Source of the DNA: Candidatus Uhrbacteria bacterium RIFCSPLOWO2_02_FULL_49_11
GTDB lineage: Bacteria; Patescibacteriota; Patescibacteriia; 2-02-FULL-49-11
Length of the DNA stretch: 18,134 bases
NCBI GenBank assembly: GCA_001791465.1
Contig: MGER01000010.1
Coordinates: 1 to 18,134, forward strand
Direction of reading: 5' to 3'
In this document: one piece after another, positions 5,963-13,701 of the stretch
Layout: each line of letters starts with the position of its first letter
Numbering within the stretch: position 1 is the stretch's first letter
The notes under the pieces: generated by a model
What the model saw: the letters and a program-made list of their open reading frames with translations, nothing else
What the model was told of the DNA's origin: nothing
Databases searched by the model: none
Translations under genes and position numbers: made by a program

Positions 5963-6487
5963 CTATTCCGTTATTCCACCGTGTAAACAGCTTTTAATAA
6001 TATTCAAATTATCTGACATCGATTGCTCTGTATGCAAAATGATGTATGGTAATGAAGTAGATTGTAATAATGATAAGTGAGGGTTTGGAAAATCGCGTTG
6101 CAATGAACGTTCCATATTTTCATCATTTAAAAAAATATCCTTGTGGCGGGCTCGTTCGCGGCACGTGGCAATCGAGGCAATACAAAGAAAAATATAAACA
6201 TCATCCCCTTCCTGCTGTAATCTCTTTAATTCAGAAATGTTGAATGCGGCATGATTAGCACCAAGCTCAATAACGATATTCGCATTCGGGCTATCCTTCC
6301 CATAACGATGTACATATTGATAAACGTCCTGATAACCAGCGATTGTTATTGCTTCTGGTATGAAACCATCCGTTAAATAATTCCTTAAAAAAAGCCATAC
6401 ATCGACTGTATGACTGTCTGGAAATGCATGGCGAATCAAAGTTGATTTACCCGCACCAGTCTTTCCAATGAATGCGTACACTTTCAT
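5963..6487 (-). CDS. Small P-loop NTPase / kinase-like protein
   Basis: A 174-residue soluble protein starting KVYAFIGKTGAGKST after Met, with Walker A GKTGAGKST directly at the N-terminus. An acidic hydrophobic strand (VIELGAN) and an IFLCIAS strand with following Arg-rich CRERARHK are reminiscent of the lid/LID-Arg region of small nucleotide or nucleoside kinases. No substrate motif is recognisable, so the function is not assigned. ATG at 6487 is preferred over an in-frame GTG two codons upstream because it directly precedes the P-loop strand. Base composition is distinctly more AT-rich than the flanking housekeeping genes, suggesting transfer. It is the last minus-strand gene of the accessory patch and converges on korB. 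Confidence 0.7.
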   Translation of the reverse strand: MKVYAFIGKTGAGKSTLIRHAFPDSHTVDVWLFLRNYLTDGFIPEAITIAGYQDVYQYVHRYGKDSPNANIVIELGANHAAFNISELKRLQQEGDDVYIFLCIASIATCRERARHKDIFLNDENMERSLQRDFPNPHLSLLQSTSLPYIILHTEQSMSDNLNIIKSCLHGGITE

Positions 6488-6519
6488 AGTCACGAATAAT
6501 GAAATTGCGCCAGATTTGA

Positions 6520-6549
6520 TTACTGCGCGACGCGGAAAATTTCATCAAA
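6520..6549 (-). pseudogene. Remnant of a gspE/pilB 3' end
   Basis: On the minus strand, the frame ending in TAA at 6520-6522 reads FFDEIFRVAQ-stop. The real gspE ends TLEEVFRVAQ-stop (stop at 7317-7319). Over 24 nt, the plus-strand copies at 6520-6543 and 7317-7340 differ at only 2 positions, both starting TTA and sharing TGCGCGACGCGGAAAA. This stretch lies immediately behind vapC, so vapBC is flanked by two copies of the gspE tail. Confidence 0.6.
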
Positions 6550-6554
6550 AAAAT

Positions 6555-6965
6555 TCACGCAAGCATTTCAATTGGTATCTCGGTGACTACCTTAAGCGCC
6601 ATATCATTGGTGACGAATTTCTCCGCGCTATGCGCAATCGCGGTGGCAATATGGATCGCATCTGGCGTGCGGAGCCGATACTTTCCGCGCAGATCAGAAG
6701 CAATATCCACGACGGATTCGTCAATCCCCATGATCCGCACGTGGGGAAAATTTTTAATGAGTTCCTTATAGTGCGCAGCAAGTTCTTTCTTCCCTTGCAG
6801 TTTCGGTCCAGTCAAAATTTCGATCATGCCAATAACCGACAAGACTGCTTCATATTTCCCCTCCTGCACCGACAAGAGCGCCTTCCGCGCTCTGGAGAGA
6901 AATTGCGGATGCTCTTCGAGAAGATAGATGAAAACGGAGGAATCTATGCCGATTACTTGTCCCAT
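6555..6965 (-). CDS. vapC: VapC-family PIN-domain toxin ribonuclease
   Basis: PIN-domain protein of 136 residues, expected to be a Mg-dependent RNase held inactive by the upstream antitoxin. The four acidic PIN residues are visible: Asp8 (GIDSSVF), Glu49 (GMIEIL), Asp102 (TPDAIHIATA) and Asp121 (TNDMAL). ATG at 6965 is chosen because it opens the first PIN strand, overlaps the antitoxin end by 13 nt (typical toxin-antitoxin coupling) and has AGAGAG about 6 nt upstream; the longer reading to 7016 would add 17 residues from the antitoxin region. RNA target unknown. Stop codon is TGA. Confidence 0.88.
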   Translation of the reverse strand: MGQVIGIDSSVFIYLLEEHPQFLSRARKALLSVQEGKYEAVLSVIGMIEILTGPKLQGKKELAAHYKELIKNFPHVRIMGIDESVVDIASDLRGKYRLRTPDAIHIATAIAHSAEKFVTNDMALKVVTEIPIEMLA

Positions 6966-7195
6966 GAAGATCTCTCTTGAAGGATATAGGTGTCTGTGCC
7001 ACCGAGCGATTGCCATACCTCTTTCCCCAATCCTTGCAACGCTTGTACATAATCAGTCGGATGCTTTGTCAGCACCGCTCTCGTATCATCAAGTGGATGA
7101 ATCATAATCTTCGCCCCTGCCTTCAAGCGCAACCGATCCCTCACCTCCCGAGGAACCACAATTTGGTACTTTTGCGATAGAGTAGCTATTCCCAT
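6953..7195 (-). CDS. vapB: VapB-like antitoxin, SpoVT/AbrB fold
   Basis: An 80-residue protein. The N-terminal half (MGIATLSQKYQIVVPREVRD, then LRLKAGAKIMIHPLDD) is the swapped-hairpin AbrB/MazE DNA-binding domain. The C-terminal half (about 46-80) is polar with a Trp and probably wraps the PIN toxin. First gene of a two-gene operon with vapC, stop overlapping the toxin start. AbrB antitoxins usually repress their own promoter, and palindromic sequence lies just upstream (7222-7309). Confidence 0.88.
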   Translation of the reverse strand: MGIATLSQKYQIVVPREVRDRLRLKAGAKIMIHPLDDTRAVLTKHPTDYVQALQGLGKEVWQSLGGTDTYILQERSSWDK

Positions 7196-7221
7196 AAATA
7201 CTTTACTTATACTAAAAGTGC

Positions 7222-7243
7222 TTTACATCATATCAGTTGTAAA
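7222..7243. promoter_or_regulatory. Palindromic site upstream of vapB, possible operator
   Basis: TTTACA (7222-7227) and TGTAAA (7238-7243) are a perfect inverted repeat with a 10-bp centre, 27 bp before the vapB start. Position and symmetry fit autoregulation by the AbrB-type antitoxin. No direct proof. Confidence 0.4.
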
Positions 7244-7256
7244 TAATCTGTCAATT

Positions 7257-7309
7257 ATGTTCGTGGATTTGAACATTATGTTCATGGACCTTGTTCATAA
7301 GCCTGAACA
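7257..7309. promoter_or_regulatory. Array of TGTTC/GAACA half-sites
   Basis: ATGTTC/GAACAT (7257-7262/7271-7276) is a perfect inverted pair. Further TGTTCA copies lie at 7279-7284 and 7292-7297, and TGAACA at 7304-7309. Five half-sites fall within 53 bp between the gspE stop and vapB. They could be operator sites for vapBC or a folded 3' end of the gspE transcript. Confidence 0.4.
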
Positions 7310-7316
7310 CCTTCCA

Positions 7317-9014
7317 TTATTGCGCGACGCGGAAAACTTCCTCGAGAGTCGTCATCCCTGCCATCGCTTTCAGGATGCCGTCCTGCAGCATCGTCATCAT
7401 GCCCGCCTTGACCGCCAAGTCGCGTATCTGATATTCGGAAATGGCGCCCGAAAGGATCACGCGCTCGATATCGGAGCTCATGCGCAGCAGCTCGTATATC
7501 CCGATTCTCCCTTTATAGCCGATGCCTTGGCATACAGGGCATCCTTTCGCGGCTACATATTGCGCTTGTATCTTGTGCGCCTCGCTCGCGACCGCGGCAG
7601 GAAGCGAGATGAGCGCCGCCTGCACCCGTTCCGCGTATTCCGGCGGAAGCGGGCCGGGGAGGGCGCACTTCTTGCACACGCGCCTGACCAGCCGTTGCGC
7701 CAGCACGTCGCTCAATGCAGGCGCGAGCAAATAAGGCTTGGCGCCCATTGAGAGAAAGCGCGGAATCGCGCCTGCCGCATCGTTGGTGTGCAGAGTGGAA
7801 AATACCAAGTGGCCGGTGAGCGCGGCCTGGAGCGCTATGTCCACCGTTTCCAGGTCCCGTATTTCCCCCACGAGTATGACGTCAGGGTCCTGGCGGACAA
7901 TGGAACGGAGCCCGTTCGCGAACGTGTACTCATGGGAAGGATCAACCTGGCTCTGGTTAATCCCTTCCAGTTTGTATTCAATGGGATCTTCAATTGTGAT
8001 GATCTTGGTGGAAGGGTCGTTCAGGAGGCGCAAGACGGCATAAAGGGTCGTGGTTTTCCCTGATCCGGTAGGGCCGCATACCACGATCATGCCGTTGGGG
8101 CGTTCAACCTCCCGCCGCAGCGCGACGCCCACGAAGGGGCCGAATCCCAGATCGTCGAACGACAAGCGGATGGCTTCTCCCCGCAAGAGGCGCATCACGA
8201 TGCTTTCCCCGAACGCGGTGGGAAGCGTGGATACGCGCACGTCAACCCGCTCGCCCTCCAGATTGAGCGTCGCGCGGCCGTCCTGGGGCCGGTCTTCCAC
8301 GTTGATTTTCAATCCTGACAACAGCTTCAGGCGCGAAACAAGCGCATGGTAGCGCTCACGGTCGATAGTGGCGATGGTGTGCAGGATGCCGTCAATGCGG
8401 AACCTCACCGCGACGCCGCTCTCCTCCGCTTCAATGTGCACATCGGATGCGTCTACCGCAATGGAGGCGGCCATCAGCAGCACGATAAGGTCAGTGAGCG
8501 ATACGGAGGCAAATTTATCAGTCAGGTCCATCACATTGGTGATGGATTCTTTAAACTTCTTCAGCGTGTCCTCGGGAATGTCCACCCCGTGCATGGGCAC
8601 GTAAATTTTGGGGAGCATGCGATAGAGCTCGTATGCATGGGCGAGGCTCTGCTCGCTCATGAGCGCCACGCCCACCGATGCCTTGTGCGTGTGCCCAAGG
8701 TCCGCGATCAATTCAAGAAAATGTTCATTGTGGGGATCAATCGTGGCGAGCCGTATTTCTTGGTGGGGCGTGTACGCATAGCACACCGCTTGCGCCGCTT
8801 TCGCGCGCTCGTCAGAGATGAGGCCGAGCGCGTCCGGCGCAATCGCAAAGCCCCGCAGGTTGACGTACGGCAGCCCCGTTTCAAGCGCGCGTTCCTGTAC
8901 GATATTTTCTTTCTCTTTCAATCCAATTTCCAATAACCGATCATTCAATAATTTCGAAGATTGGCCCGCATCGTCTTTTTGTTTGGAAAATACCGGGGGG
9001 TTCGTTTTAATCAT
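7317..9014 (-). CDS. Type IV pilus / type II secretion assembly ATPase (PilB/GspE family)
   Basis: Hexameric cytoplasmic motor that powers pilin polymerisation at the inner membrane. The N-terminal region (about 20-130) is an MshEN/T2SSE_N-type domain with ETGLPYVNL. The ATPase core has Walker A GPTGSGKTT (314-322), Asp box ITIEDPIEY (339-347), Walker B ILVGEIRD (380-387) and His box TGHLVFSTLHTN (400-411). The zinc tetracysteine CKKC...CPVC (Cys447, 450, 492, 495) is typical of PilB/GspE rather than PilT. Length 565 aa is normal. Starts at ATG 9014, with no clear Shine-Dalgarno. No pilin, PilC or peptidase genes are adjacent. The very 3' end is duplicated beyond vapC (6520-6543). Confidence 0.93.
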   Translation of the reverse strand: MIKTNPPVFSKQKDDAGQSSKLLNDRLLEIGLKEKENIVQERALETGLPYVNLRGFAIAPDALGLISDERAKAAQAVCYAYTPHQEIRLATIDPHNEHFLELIADLGHTHKASVGVALMSEQSLAHAYELYRMLPKIYVPMHGVDIPEDTLKKFKESITNVMDLTDKFASVSLTDLIVLLMAASIAVDASDVHIEAEESGVAVRFRIDGILHTIATIDRERYHALVSRLKLLSGLKINVEDRPQDGRATLNLEGERVDVRVSTLPTAFGESIVMRLLRGEAIRLSFDDLGFGPFVGVALRREVERPNGMIVVCGPTGSGKTTTLYAVLRLLNDPSTKIITIEDPIEYKLEGINQSQVDPSHEYTFANGLRSIVRQDPDVILVGEIRDLETVDIALQAALTGHLVFSTLHTNDAAGAIPRFLSMGAKPYLLAPALSDVLAQRLVRRVCKKCALPGPLPPEYAERVQAALISLPAAVASEAHKIQAQYVAAKGCPVCQGIGYKGRIGIYELLRMSSDIERVILSGAISEYQIRDLAVKAGMMTMLQDGILKAMAGMTTLEEVFRVAQ

Positions 9015-9054
9015 GCGCGCTCAATTGAGGATGGGAAATAAAACGTGCGTGGAT

Positions 9055-9082
9055 ATCTTAAAGCATTCTACTATGCTTTCAA
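9055..9082 (-). promoter_or_regulatory. gspE promoter overlapping a hairpin
   Basis: On the minus strand, TTGAAA (9077-9082), 16-bp spacer, TAAGAT (9055-9060), 41 bp upstream of the gspE ATG. The same stretch forms a 7-bp hairpin AAAGCAT/ATGCTTT (9060-9079), which begins just after the stop of the upstream membrane-protein gene and may act as its weak terminator. Confidence 0.4.
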
Positions 9083-9083
9083 T

Positions 9084-10079
9084 TTAAGAGGCGCGGCGCG
9101 GGAACAGTTGCGGCAGCAGGGCGATGACCCGCACCAATTTCGCAAACGGCGGGCTCTCCTTCAAACGGGTATACAGCAGAAGCCACACCGCTTGCTGGAA
9201 CGTGGCGAGGAGTGCACCCACGCCCATAATACTAAGGAAAAACGCGATCACCGCAGCGCCCAGGGTTAGGCTCACTGCCAGCGGCACTCCGATGATGAAA
9301 CTTAAAAGCGCGAGGGGGCCAAAAATTATAATAATGCCTACCACTGCCACCGATAACGCCACAATCGCCGCAAGCGTGGTGCCTAAGGTAAGGATGATCG
9401 CGGTCTCCACCACGACGAGCCAATGCGCGAGAAATAATTTCCATGCGCTGCGCAGCGCATCCAAGGGAGAAAGTGATTCAGTAAGTGAAGCAACGAGCGC
9501 GAGGCGGTACAAGAGGGAACAGAGGAGTCCTATGGGAATCAGGCACACAAAGCTCACGAGAAGAAATATCGTATACCACGCCGAAGATCCAAAGGCGAGA
9601 TAGAGGAGGAAAGGAGGCAGACTGAAGATTGCCCATGCGAGGCTCGTGACAAGATGAAAGCCCATCGAGAGCGCGGTCGTGCGCCAAAAGCCGCGCCTGC
9701 CCGCGGTGATGCCTTCTTCTATGTGGCAATGCGCGCGGCGGCGTTCGCGCTCAATGCCCCATATGAGCGCTCCCTGCGATACCAGCGCAAACCATATGAG
9801 AAAACATACTAGCAACAAAAGGAACGCCGACACGATATAGAATCCGGAGGGCAGGCCTACCCATGGCGTAAACATGGGAAAGGAGAGATCAAATCCCCGC
9901 TCTCTCACGGATGACGCCCATACGCCCAGGGCGTTGAGGCGGTCAAAATTTCTTAACAGCACGTTTATCTCTCCGCCGCTGACCAAGAGCGCGCTAAAGA
10001 GTCCAAACAGCCACAGGTGTTTGGCATGCATGGTGAGCGACCACGCGCGCCTCAAGAGGGGACGATAGACGGAAGACAT
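9084..10079 (-). CDS. Polytopic membrane protein of unknown function
   Basis: A 331-residue protein with about seven hydrophobic segments (roughly 21-37, 78-103, 138-163, 168-197, 219-245, 246-265 and 266-303) and a basic, soluble C-terminus. The overall look (repeated long TM stretches and an amphipathic ALRSAWKLFLAHW helix) resembles the glycerophosphodiesterase-membrane-domain / DUF975-like group, but I cannot assign a family with confidence and give no function. ATG at 10079 is chosen because the 25 extra residues of the longer frame are encoded by the dispersed AT-rich repeat, not by conserved-looking sequence. Lies between ftsH and gspE on the same strand. Confidence 0.8.
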   Translation of the reverse strand: MSSVYRPLLRRAWSLTMHAKHLWLFGLFSALLVSGGEINVLLRNFDRLNALGVWASSVRERGFDLSFPMFTPWVGLPSGFYIVSAFLLLLVCFLIWFALVSQGALIWGIERERRRAHCHIEEGITAGRRGFWRTTALSMGFHLVTSLAWAIFSLPPFLLYLAFGSSAWYTIFLLVSFVCLIPIGLLCSLLYRLALVASLTESLSPLDALRSAWKLFLAHWLVVVETAIILTLGTTLAAIVALSVAVVGIIIIFGPLALLSFIIGVPLAVSLTLGAAVIAFFLSIMGVGALLATFQQAVWLLLYTRLKESPPFAKLVRVIALLPQLFPRRAS

Positions 10080-10086
10080 AGGATGA

Positions 10087-10158
10087 AATGATAAATGACA
10101 AAATCCAAATTTCAAATTTGACATTTGAACTTTGAACTTTGACATTCCCCGCAAGGGG
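10087..10158. repeat. Dispersed AT-rich repeat between ftsH and the membrane-protein gene
   Basis: Contains AAATGACAAAATCCAAAT (10093-10110), an exact 18-mer match to 18088-18105, followed by tandem variants of TTCAAATTTGACATTTGAAC. Ends in CCCC-GCAA-GGGG (10147-10158), a short GNRA-type hairpin abutting the ftsH stop codon. Confidence 0.75.
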
Positions 10159-10159
10159 G

Positions 10160-12004
10160 CTATGTTTTCGCCTTCGCCCGCGCGGGCCGAGGACCCATGA
10201 TGGCGTCAAACGCCTCCCGCTCCAGCGTTTCTTTTTCAAGAAGCGTTGACGCAATCTCCTCCAGTTTGCTCCGTGATTTTCCGATCACTGCGTGGGCGGT
10301 AACGCTTGCCTGATGAATGAATTTTGAAACCTCTTTGTCAATCGCCTCCGCCACCTTTTCCGAGTAATCGCGCTGTTCGGTGATTTCGCGCCCCAAGAAT
10401 ATAAGCTCTTCGTGCTCGCCAAACGTCCGTGGGCCTAAAGCCTCGCTCATGCCATACTCCGTCACCATCTGGCGCGCGAGCTTGGTCGCGCGCTTCAAAT
10501 CCGAGGTCGCGCCCGTGGTCACTTCGCCGAACACTTCCTTCTCCACCATGAACCCGGCAAGCAGCACCGCGAGCTCGTCTAAGAATTCCGAATATGACTT
10601 CAAATGCCGATCTTCCTCGGGAAGCTTGAGCGTATATCCTCCCGCCTGTCCGCGGGAAATAATCGAGACTTTATGCACCGGATCGGAATGGGGGAGCTGA
10701 TGCGCCACCACGGCATGGCCCGCCTCATGGTAGGCGGTAATGTGCTTTTCCTCGTCGGAAAGAATATGGCTCTTGCGCTCGGGCCCGAGCATGACTTTTT
10801 CTATCGACTGGAACATCTCTTCCTGGGAAATTTTTTTCTTGTTTCTCCGCGCCGCGAGTATGGCCGCCTCATTGAACATATTGGCAATATCCGCGCCGGA
10901 AAATCCCGGCGTGCGCTCGGCAACTTTCCGCAAATTCACGTCTGCCGTGAGCGGCTTGCCTTTTGAATGGATATCAAGGATCTCATGGCGATCGCGGATA
11001 TCCGGCAATTCAATCATGACTCTCCGGTCAAATCGCCCGGGGCGCAGCAGCGCAAAATCAAGCACATCGGGGCGGTTGGTGGCGGCAACCACCACGATGC
11101 CGGCGTTGGGCTCAAACCCGTCCATTTCCACGAGAATTTGATTCAGTGTCTGCTCCCGCTCGTCGTGGCTTCCGCCCAGTCCCGCGCCGCGTTGCCTGCC
11201 CACCGCATCCAGCTCGTCGATGAACACGATGCAGGGCGCGCTCTTCTTGGCGCGGCGGAAAAGGTCCCTCACACGGGACGCGCCCACCCCCACGAACATT
11301 TCTACGAATTCCGACCCTGAGATGTGGAAAAAGGGCACGCTTGCTTCTCCCGCGATCGCGCGCGCGAGCAAGGTCTTCCCCACGCCGGGCGGTCCGACGA
11401 GCAGCACTCCTTTGGGGATTTTGGCGCCAAGTTCGGTAAATTTCTTCGGCGTCCTTAAGAATTCAACGACCTCCTGCAGCTCCTGCTTCGCTTCTCTTGC
11501 GCCCGCGACGTCTTTAAACGTTACCTGTTGCCGCTTGTCGCCCGCTTGCATTTCCCGCGCGCGGGATTCGCCGAACGACATGGCCCGCTGGTTTGCCCCT
11601 TGCACTTGGCGCATCATGATCCAGATAAACAGGGAGATGAGGATGAACGGCAGCAGGAACGGCGCAATCGCGGATATCCAGAACGCGATGCCGCTGCGCT
11701 CCTGCACTTCCAAAGAAAGCCCTCTCATGAGCGCGGGATCAACGCCGTAGTTCTTGAGAAGCTCGCTCATCGATTCCACAGGTTCCTTTTTCGCCGTCAC
11801 CGTCTCGCCGTTTGCAAGGTCTGCATTCACCGTATCGCCCTCCACGGTAATTTTTTTCACCTCGCCTTGCTCAATCTTTTTTACCAATTCTCCAATGCCC
11901 ACCGTCTGCCGCTTCTCAAAAGGAGAAGTGAAGCTCGAAAGAACCCCTGCGATGATGAGGAATACCACGAGAAGGATGAGGAAATTTCTAATCAACTGGC
12001 GCAT
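10160..12004 (-). CDS. ftsH: ATP-dependent zinc metalloprotease FtsH
   Basis: Membrane-anchored hexameric AAA protease that degrades misfolded membrane proteins and short-lived regulators. Order of parts: TM1 (about 7-23), a short extracytoplasmic FtsH_ext domain (about 30-105), TM2 (about 108-131), AAA ATPase with Walker A GPPGVGKT (204-211), pore loop FVEMFVG (233-239), Walker B IVFIDE (259-264) and second region of homology around RPGRFDRR (321-328), then an M41 peptidase with HEAGH (426-430) and the third zinc ligand Asp502 in SDLKRA. All catalytic residues are intact. 614 aa is standard. ATG at 12004 precedes TM1 directly. Has its own promoter in the gap after rpsA. Confidence 0.97.
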   Translation of the reverse strand: MRQLIRNFLILLVVFLIIAGVLSSFTSPFEKRQTVGIGELVKKIEQGEVKKITVEGDTVNADLANGETVTAKKEPVESMSELLKNYGVDPALMRGLSLEVQERSGIAFWISAIAPFLLPFILISLFIWIMMRQVQGANQRAMSFGESRAREMQAGDKRQQVTFKDVAGAREAKQELQEVVEFLRTPKKFTELGAKIPKGVLLVGPPGVGKTLLARAIAGEASVPFFHISGSEFVEMFVGVGASRVRDLFRRAKKSAPCIVFIDELDAVGRQRGAGLGGSHDEREQTLNQILVEMDGFEPNAGIVVVAATNRPDVLDFALLRPGRFDRRVMIELPDIRDRHEILDIHSKGKPLTADVNLRKVAERTPGFSGADIANMFNEAAILAARRNKKKISQEEMFQSIEKVMLGPERKSHILSDEEKHITAYHEAGHAVVAHQLPHSDPVHKVSIISRGQAGGYTLKLPEEDRHLKSYSEFLDELAVLLAGFMVEKEVFGEVTTGATSDLKRATKLARQMVTEYGMSEALGPRTFGEHEELIFLGREITEQRDYSEKVAEAIDKEVSKFIHQASVTAHAVIGKSRSKLEEIASTLLEKETLEREAFDAIMGPRPARAKAKT

Positions 12005-12088
12005 ATCGGGTGAATATGAATAAAAATACCTATAGATTCACTATGATCTGCTTTATCCAAGATTCTCTATTCTATCTTCTTCATTCTA

Positions 12089-12117
12089 AGTATACGTCAG
12101 CGCTCGAGAGGAGACAA
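12089..12117 (-). promoter_or_regulatory. ftsH promoter
   Basis: Minus strand TTGTCT (12112-12117), exact 17-bp spacer, TATACT (12089-12094). The 5' leader would be about 75-80 nt. The -35 lies 5 bp from the S1 coding end, so ftsH can be transcribed separately from rpsA. Confidence 0.65.
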
Positions 12118-12121
12118 TTAT

Positions 12122-13378
12122 TTACGCCGCAGGCGCGGCATCGCCGCCCCCCGGCTCTGGCAAGGGCGCATCAGGCGCCGCGACTGGTTGCGCTGCCTGA
12201 TCCTTGACCTCAAGCCGCAGAGAAAGGCCCAGACGATGGGACGCGGGGTCCACGTTGGTCACCCGAAATTCATATTCCTGCCCCACGGTTACCGCATTCA
12301 AGGGGTTCGCGACAGGCGTGGCAGAAAGTTCGGAGATATGCGCGAGCCCGTGGATGGAACGGTCAAGCTCCACAAACGCGCCGAAATGATTCACCTTCAC
12401 CACTTTGCCCTTTATTCGGTCGCCCACGCGGAACCGCTCCGCCACCGTCTTCCACGGATCTTCCTCAAGGCGCTTCAGGGAGAGCGATACTCTGCCGCCT
12501 TCAATGCCGATGACCAGCGCGCGCACTTGCATGCCCACCGAGACCACGTCTTTCGGATGATCGACCCTGTGCCACGCAAGCTCTGAAATATGGATAAGGC
12601 CTTCCACCTTTTCTCCCCCCGTTTCCTGGGACGCATCCGCGGCAGGGGTTTCGGAACTTGGGCGAAGCGCAAATTCTACAAAAGCCCCGAAGTCTACCAC
12701 GCTGGTTACCTTTCCTTCCACGGTCATGCCCCCTTTCAGGCCCTGCAGAGAAGAAATGCGCTCGGTGAGTGCGGCCGCCTTTTCCGATACAATGAGTTTC
12801 TCTTCCAAGGGCTTCACGTCAATTACTTTCACCTTGAACGACTGTCCCATATATGTGCGGAGCCGTTCCAGGATCTTTTGCTTGTTCCCGCCTTCCACGC
12901 GGGGATAGTGTTCAAAGGTAAGCTGCGAGACCGGCAAAAAACCGGTCACCCGCCCCAACGTCACGATCAATCCTCCTTTATTTGCATCCATCACCCGCAC
13001 CTCGACCACCTCGCCGCTCTTGCGGAGGTCTTCCAAATGCCCCCATGCTTTGCGGTGCCCCGCAGAACGGAACGAGAGCTCCATCATGCCCAGCTCATTC
13101 TCCAGCTCAAGCACCGTGGCCTGCACCACGTCCCCGACCGTGAGATTGGAAAATTCCCCTGATTCGTCCGCGAGCTCCTTGCCGCGCACGACGCCGGTGG
13201 TAAGTCCGTCTATATCAAGGAGCACTTCCCCTTTTGACATGGAAATGACTTTCGCGTTCACGAGCTCATTCACTCTGGGGATCGCGGCGGCGTCTCCTGT
13301 GGCCAGGAGCGTCTCCATAACGGACGGTTTTTCTCCCGGCTTTGTTTCACTTTTTCTCAATTTTGCCATATTCTTCAA
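12122..13378 (-). CDS. rpsA: 30S ribosomal protein S1 (four S1 domains)
   Basis: RNA-binding ribosomal protein built of S1/OB-fold repeats that helps load mRNA on the 30S subunit. Four repeats are visible at about 37-105, 120-200, 216-303 and 317-388, with typical GAFVEF/GAFVEL and GLIHISEL/GLAHISEL signatures in the last two. Repeat 3 carries a polar insertion (about 241-258) in a loop. The C-terminus is a Pro/Ala/Gly-rich tail. With 418 aa and four repeats it resembles the shorter Gram-positive/CPR form rather than the six-repeat E. coli S1. The start is probably TTG at 13378, because GGAG lies 6 nt upstream; ATG at 13369 is the alternative. This is one of the few genes here with Shine-Dalgarno-like sequence. 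Confidence 0.92.
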   Translation of the reverse strand: MKNMAKLRKSETKPGEKPSVMETLLATGDAAAIPRVNELVNAKVISMSKGEVLLDIDGLTTGVVRGKELADESGEFSNLTVGDVVQATVLELENELGMMELSFRSAGHRKAWGHLEDLRKSGEVVEVRVMDANKGGLIVTLGRVTGFLPVSQLTFEHYPRVEGGNKQKILERLRTYMGQSFKVKVIDVKPLEEKLIVSEKAAALTERISSLQGLKGGMTVEGKVTSVVDFGAFVEFALRPSSETPAADASQETGGEKVEGLIHISELAWHRVDHPKDVVSVGMQVRALVIGIEGGRVSLSLKRLEEDPWKTVAERFRVGDRIKGKVVKVNHFGAFVELDRSIHGLAHISELSATPVANPLNAVTVGQEYEFRVTNVDPASHRLGLSLRLEVKDQAAQPVAAPDAPLPEPGGGDAAPAA

Positions 13379-13384
13379 TTCTTT

Positions 13385-13401
13385 CTCCGTATTAACCTCC
13401 T
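13385..13401 (-). promoter_or_regulatory. Ribosome binding sites of rpsA
   Basis: Minus strand AGGAGG (13396-13401) and GGAG (13385-13388) lie upstream of the start. GGAG is 6 nt from TTG 13378 and 15 nt from ATG 13369, which favours the TTG start. A full AGGAGG is exceptional in this window. Confidence 0.5.
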
Positions 13402-13437
13402 GTGACTCATAAAACAGGCGGGTTTGGGGGCGGGCGT

Positions 13438-13455
13438 ATCACTAAAATAAGTGAT
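13438..13455 (-). promoter_or_regulatory. Hairpin in the rpsA leader
   Basis: ATCACT (13438-13443) and AGTGAT (13450-13455) form a 6-bp stem with a 6-nt A/T loop inside the roughly 105-nt predicted rpsA leader. It could be a regulatory fold for S1 autocontrol. On the plus strand it is followed by TTTCTC only, so it is a poor terminator. Confidence 0.3.
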
Positions 13456-13489
13456 TTTCTCGCTTCCCCAATAGATATAATGCCAACGC

Positions 13490-13518
13490 AGTATACCGTT
13501 AAACAGCTCATAAATCAA
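13490..13518 (-). promoter_or_regulatory. rpsA promoter
   Basis: Minus strand TTGATT (13513-13518), exact 17-bp spacer, TATACT (13490-13495). Same -10 hexamer and spacing as the ftsH promoter. Predicted leader of about 105 nt. Confidence 0.65.
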
Positions 13519-13548
13519 CTGGCAAAACAAGAGCTCTTATGGTAAAAT
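13519..13548 (+). promoter_or_regulatory. Divergent promoter toward the MBL-fold gene
   Basis: CTGGCA (13519-13524), 18-bp spacer, TAAAAT (13543-13548). Its -35 abuts the -35 of the opposite rpsA promoter. The transcript would have a leader of about 335 nt containing the folded element at 13702-13807. Confidence 0.4.
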
Positions 13549-13599
13549 AGGGATAAGATGCGAAAGTGAACAAATGGAAAATAGCTAAACGATAATCAT

Positions 13600-13646
13600 C
13601 AATTTCCAAAATTAGGATTTTGAATTTAGGATTTGTTTGGAAATTG
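13600..13646. repeat. AT-rich inverted-repeat element
   Basis: CAATTTCCAAA (13600-13610) and TTTGGAAATTG (13636-13646) are a perfect 11-bp inverted repeat enclosing variants of TTAGGATTTTGAATTTAGGA, the same vocabulary as positions 1-92. Confidence 0.6.
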
Positions 13647-13701
13647 TCCCGCTCCTTGATTATTTTTTTTAAGATGAGCGTGATCCCGCCTGATGGGATT
13701 T

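Noticed and set aside
6555..6557. Alternative code with TGA read as Gly (Gracilibacteria/SR1 type)
   Set aside because: vapC and rpmF end naturally at TGA at the expected family lengths, and no in-frame TGA interrupts any gene.
7218..7751. Plus-strand ORF of 177 residues over the gspE end
   Set aside because: Antisense shadow of gspE, which has complete motifs on the other strand.
10080..10154. Longer start of the membrane protein
   Set aside because: The extra 25 residues are encoded by a repeat found elsewhere in the window.
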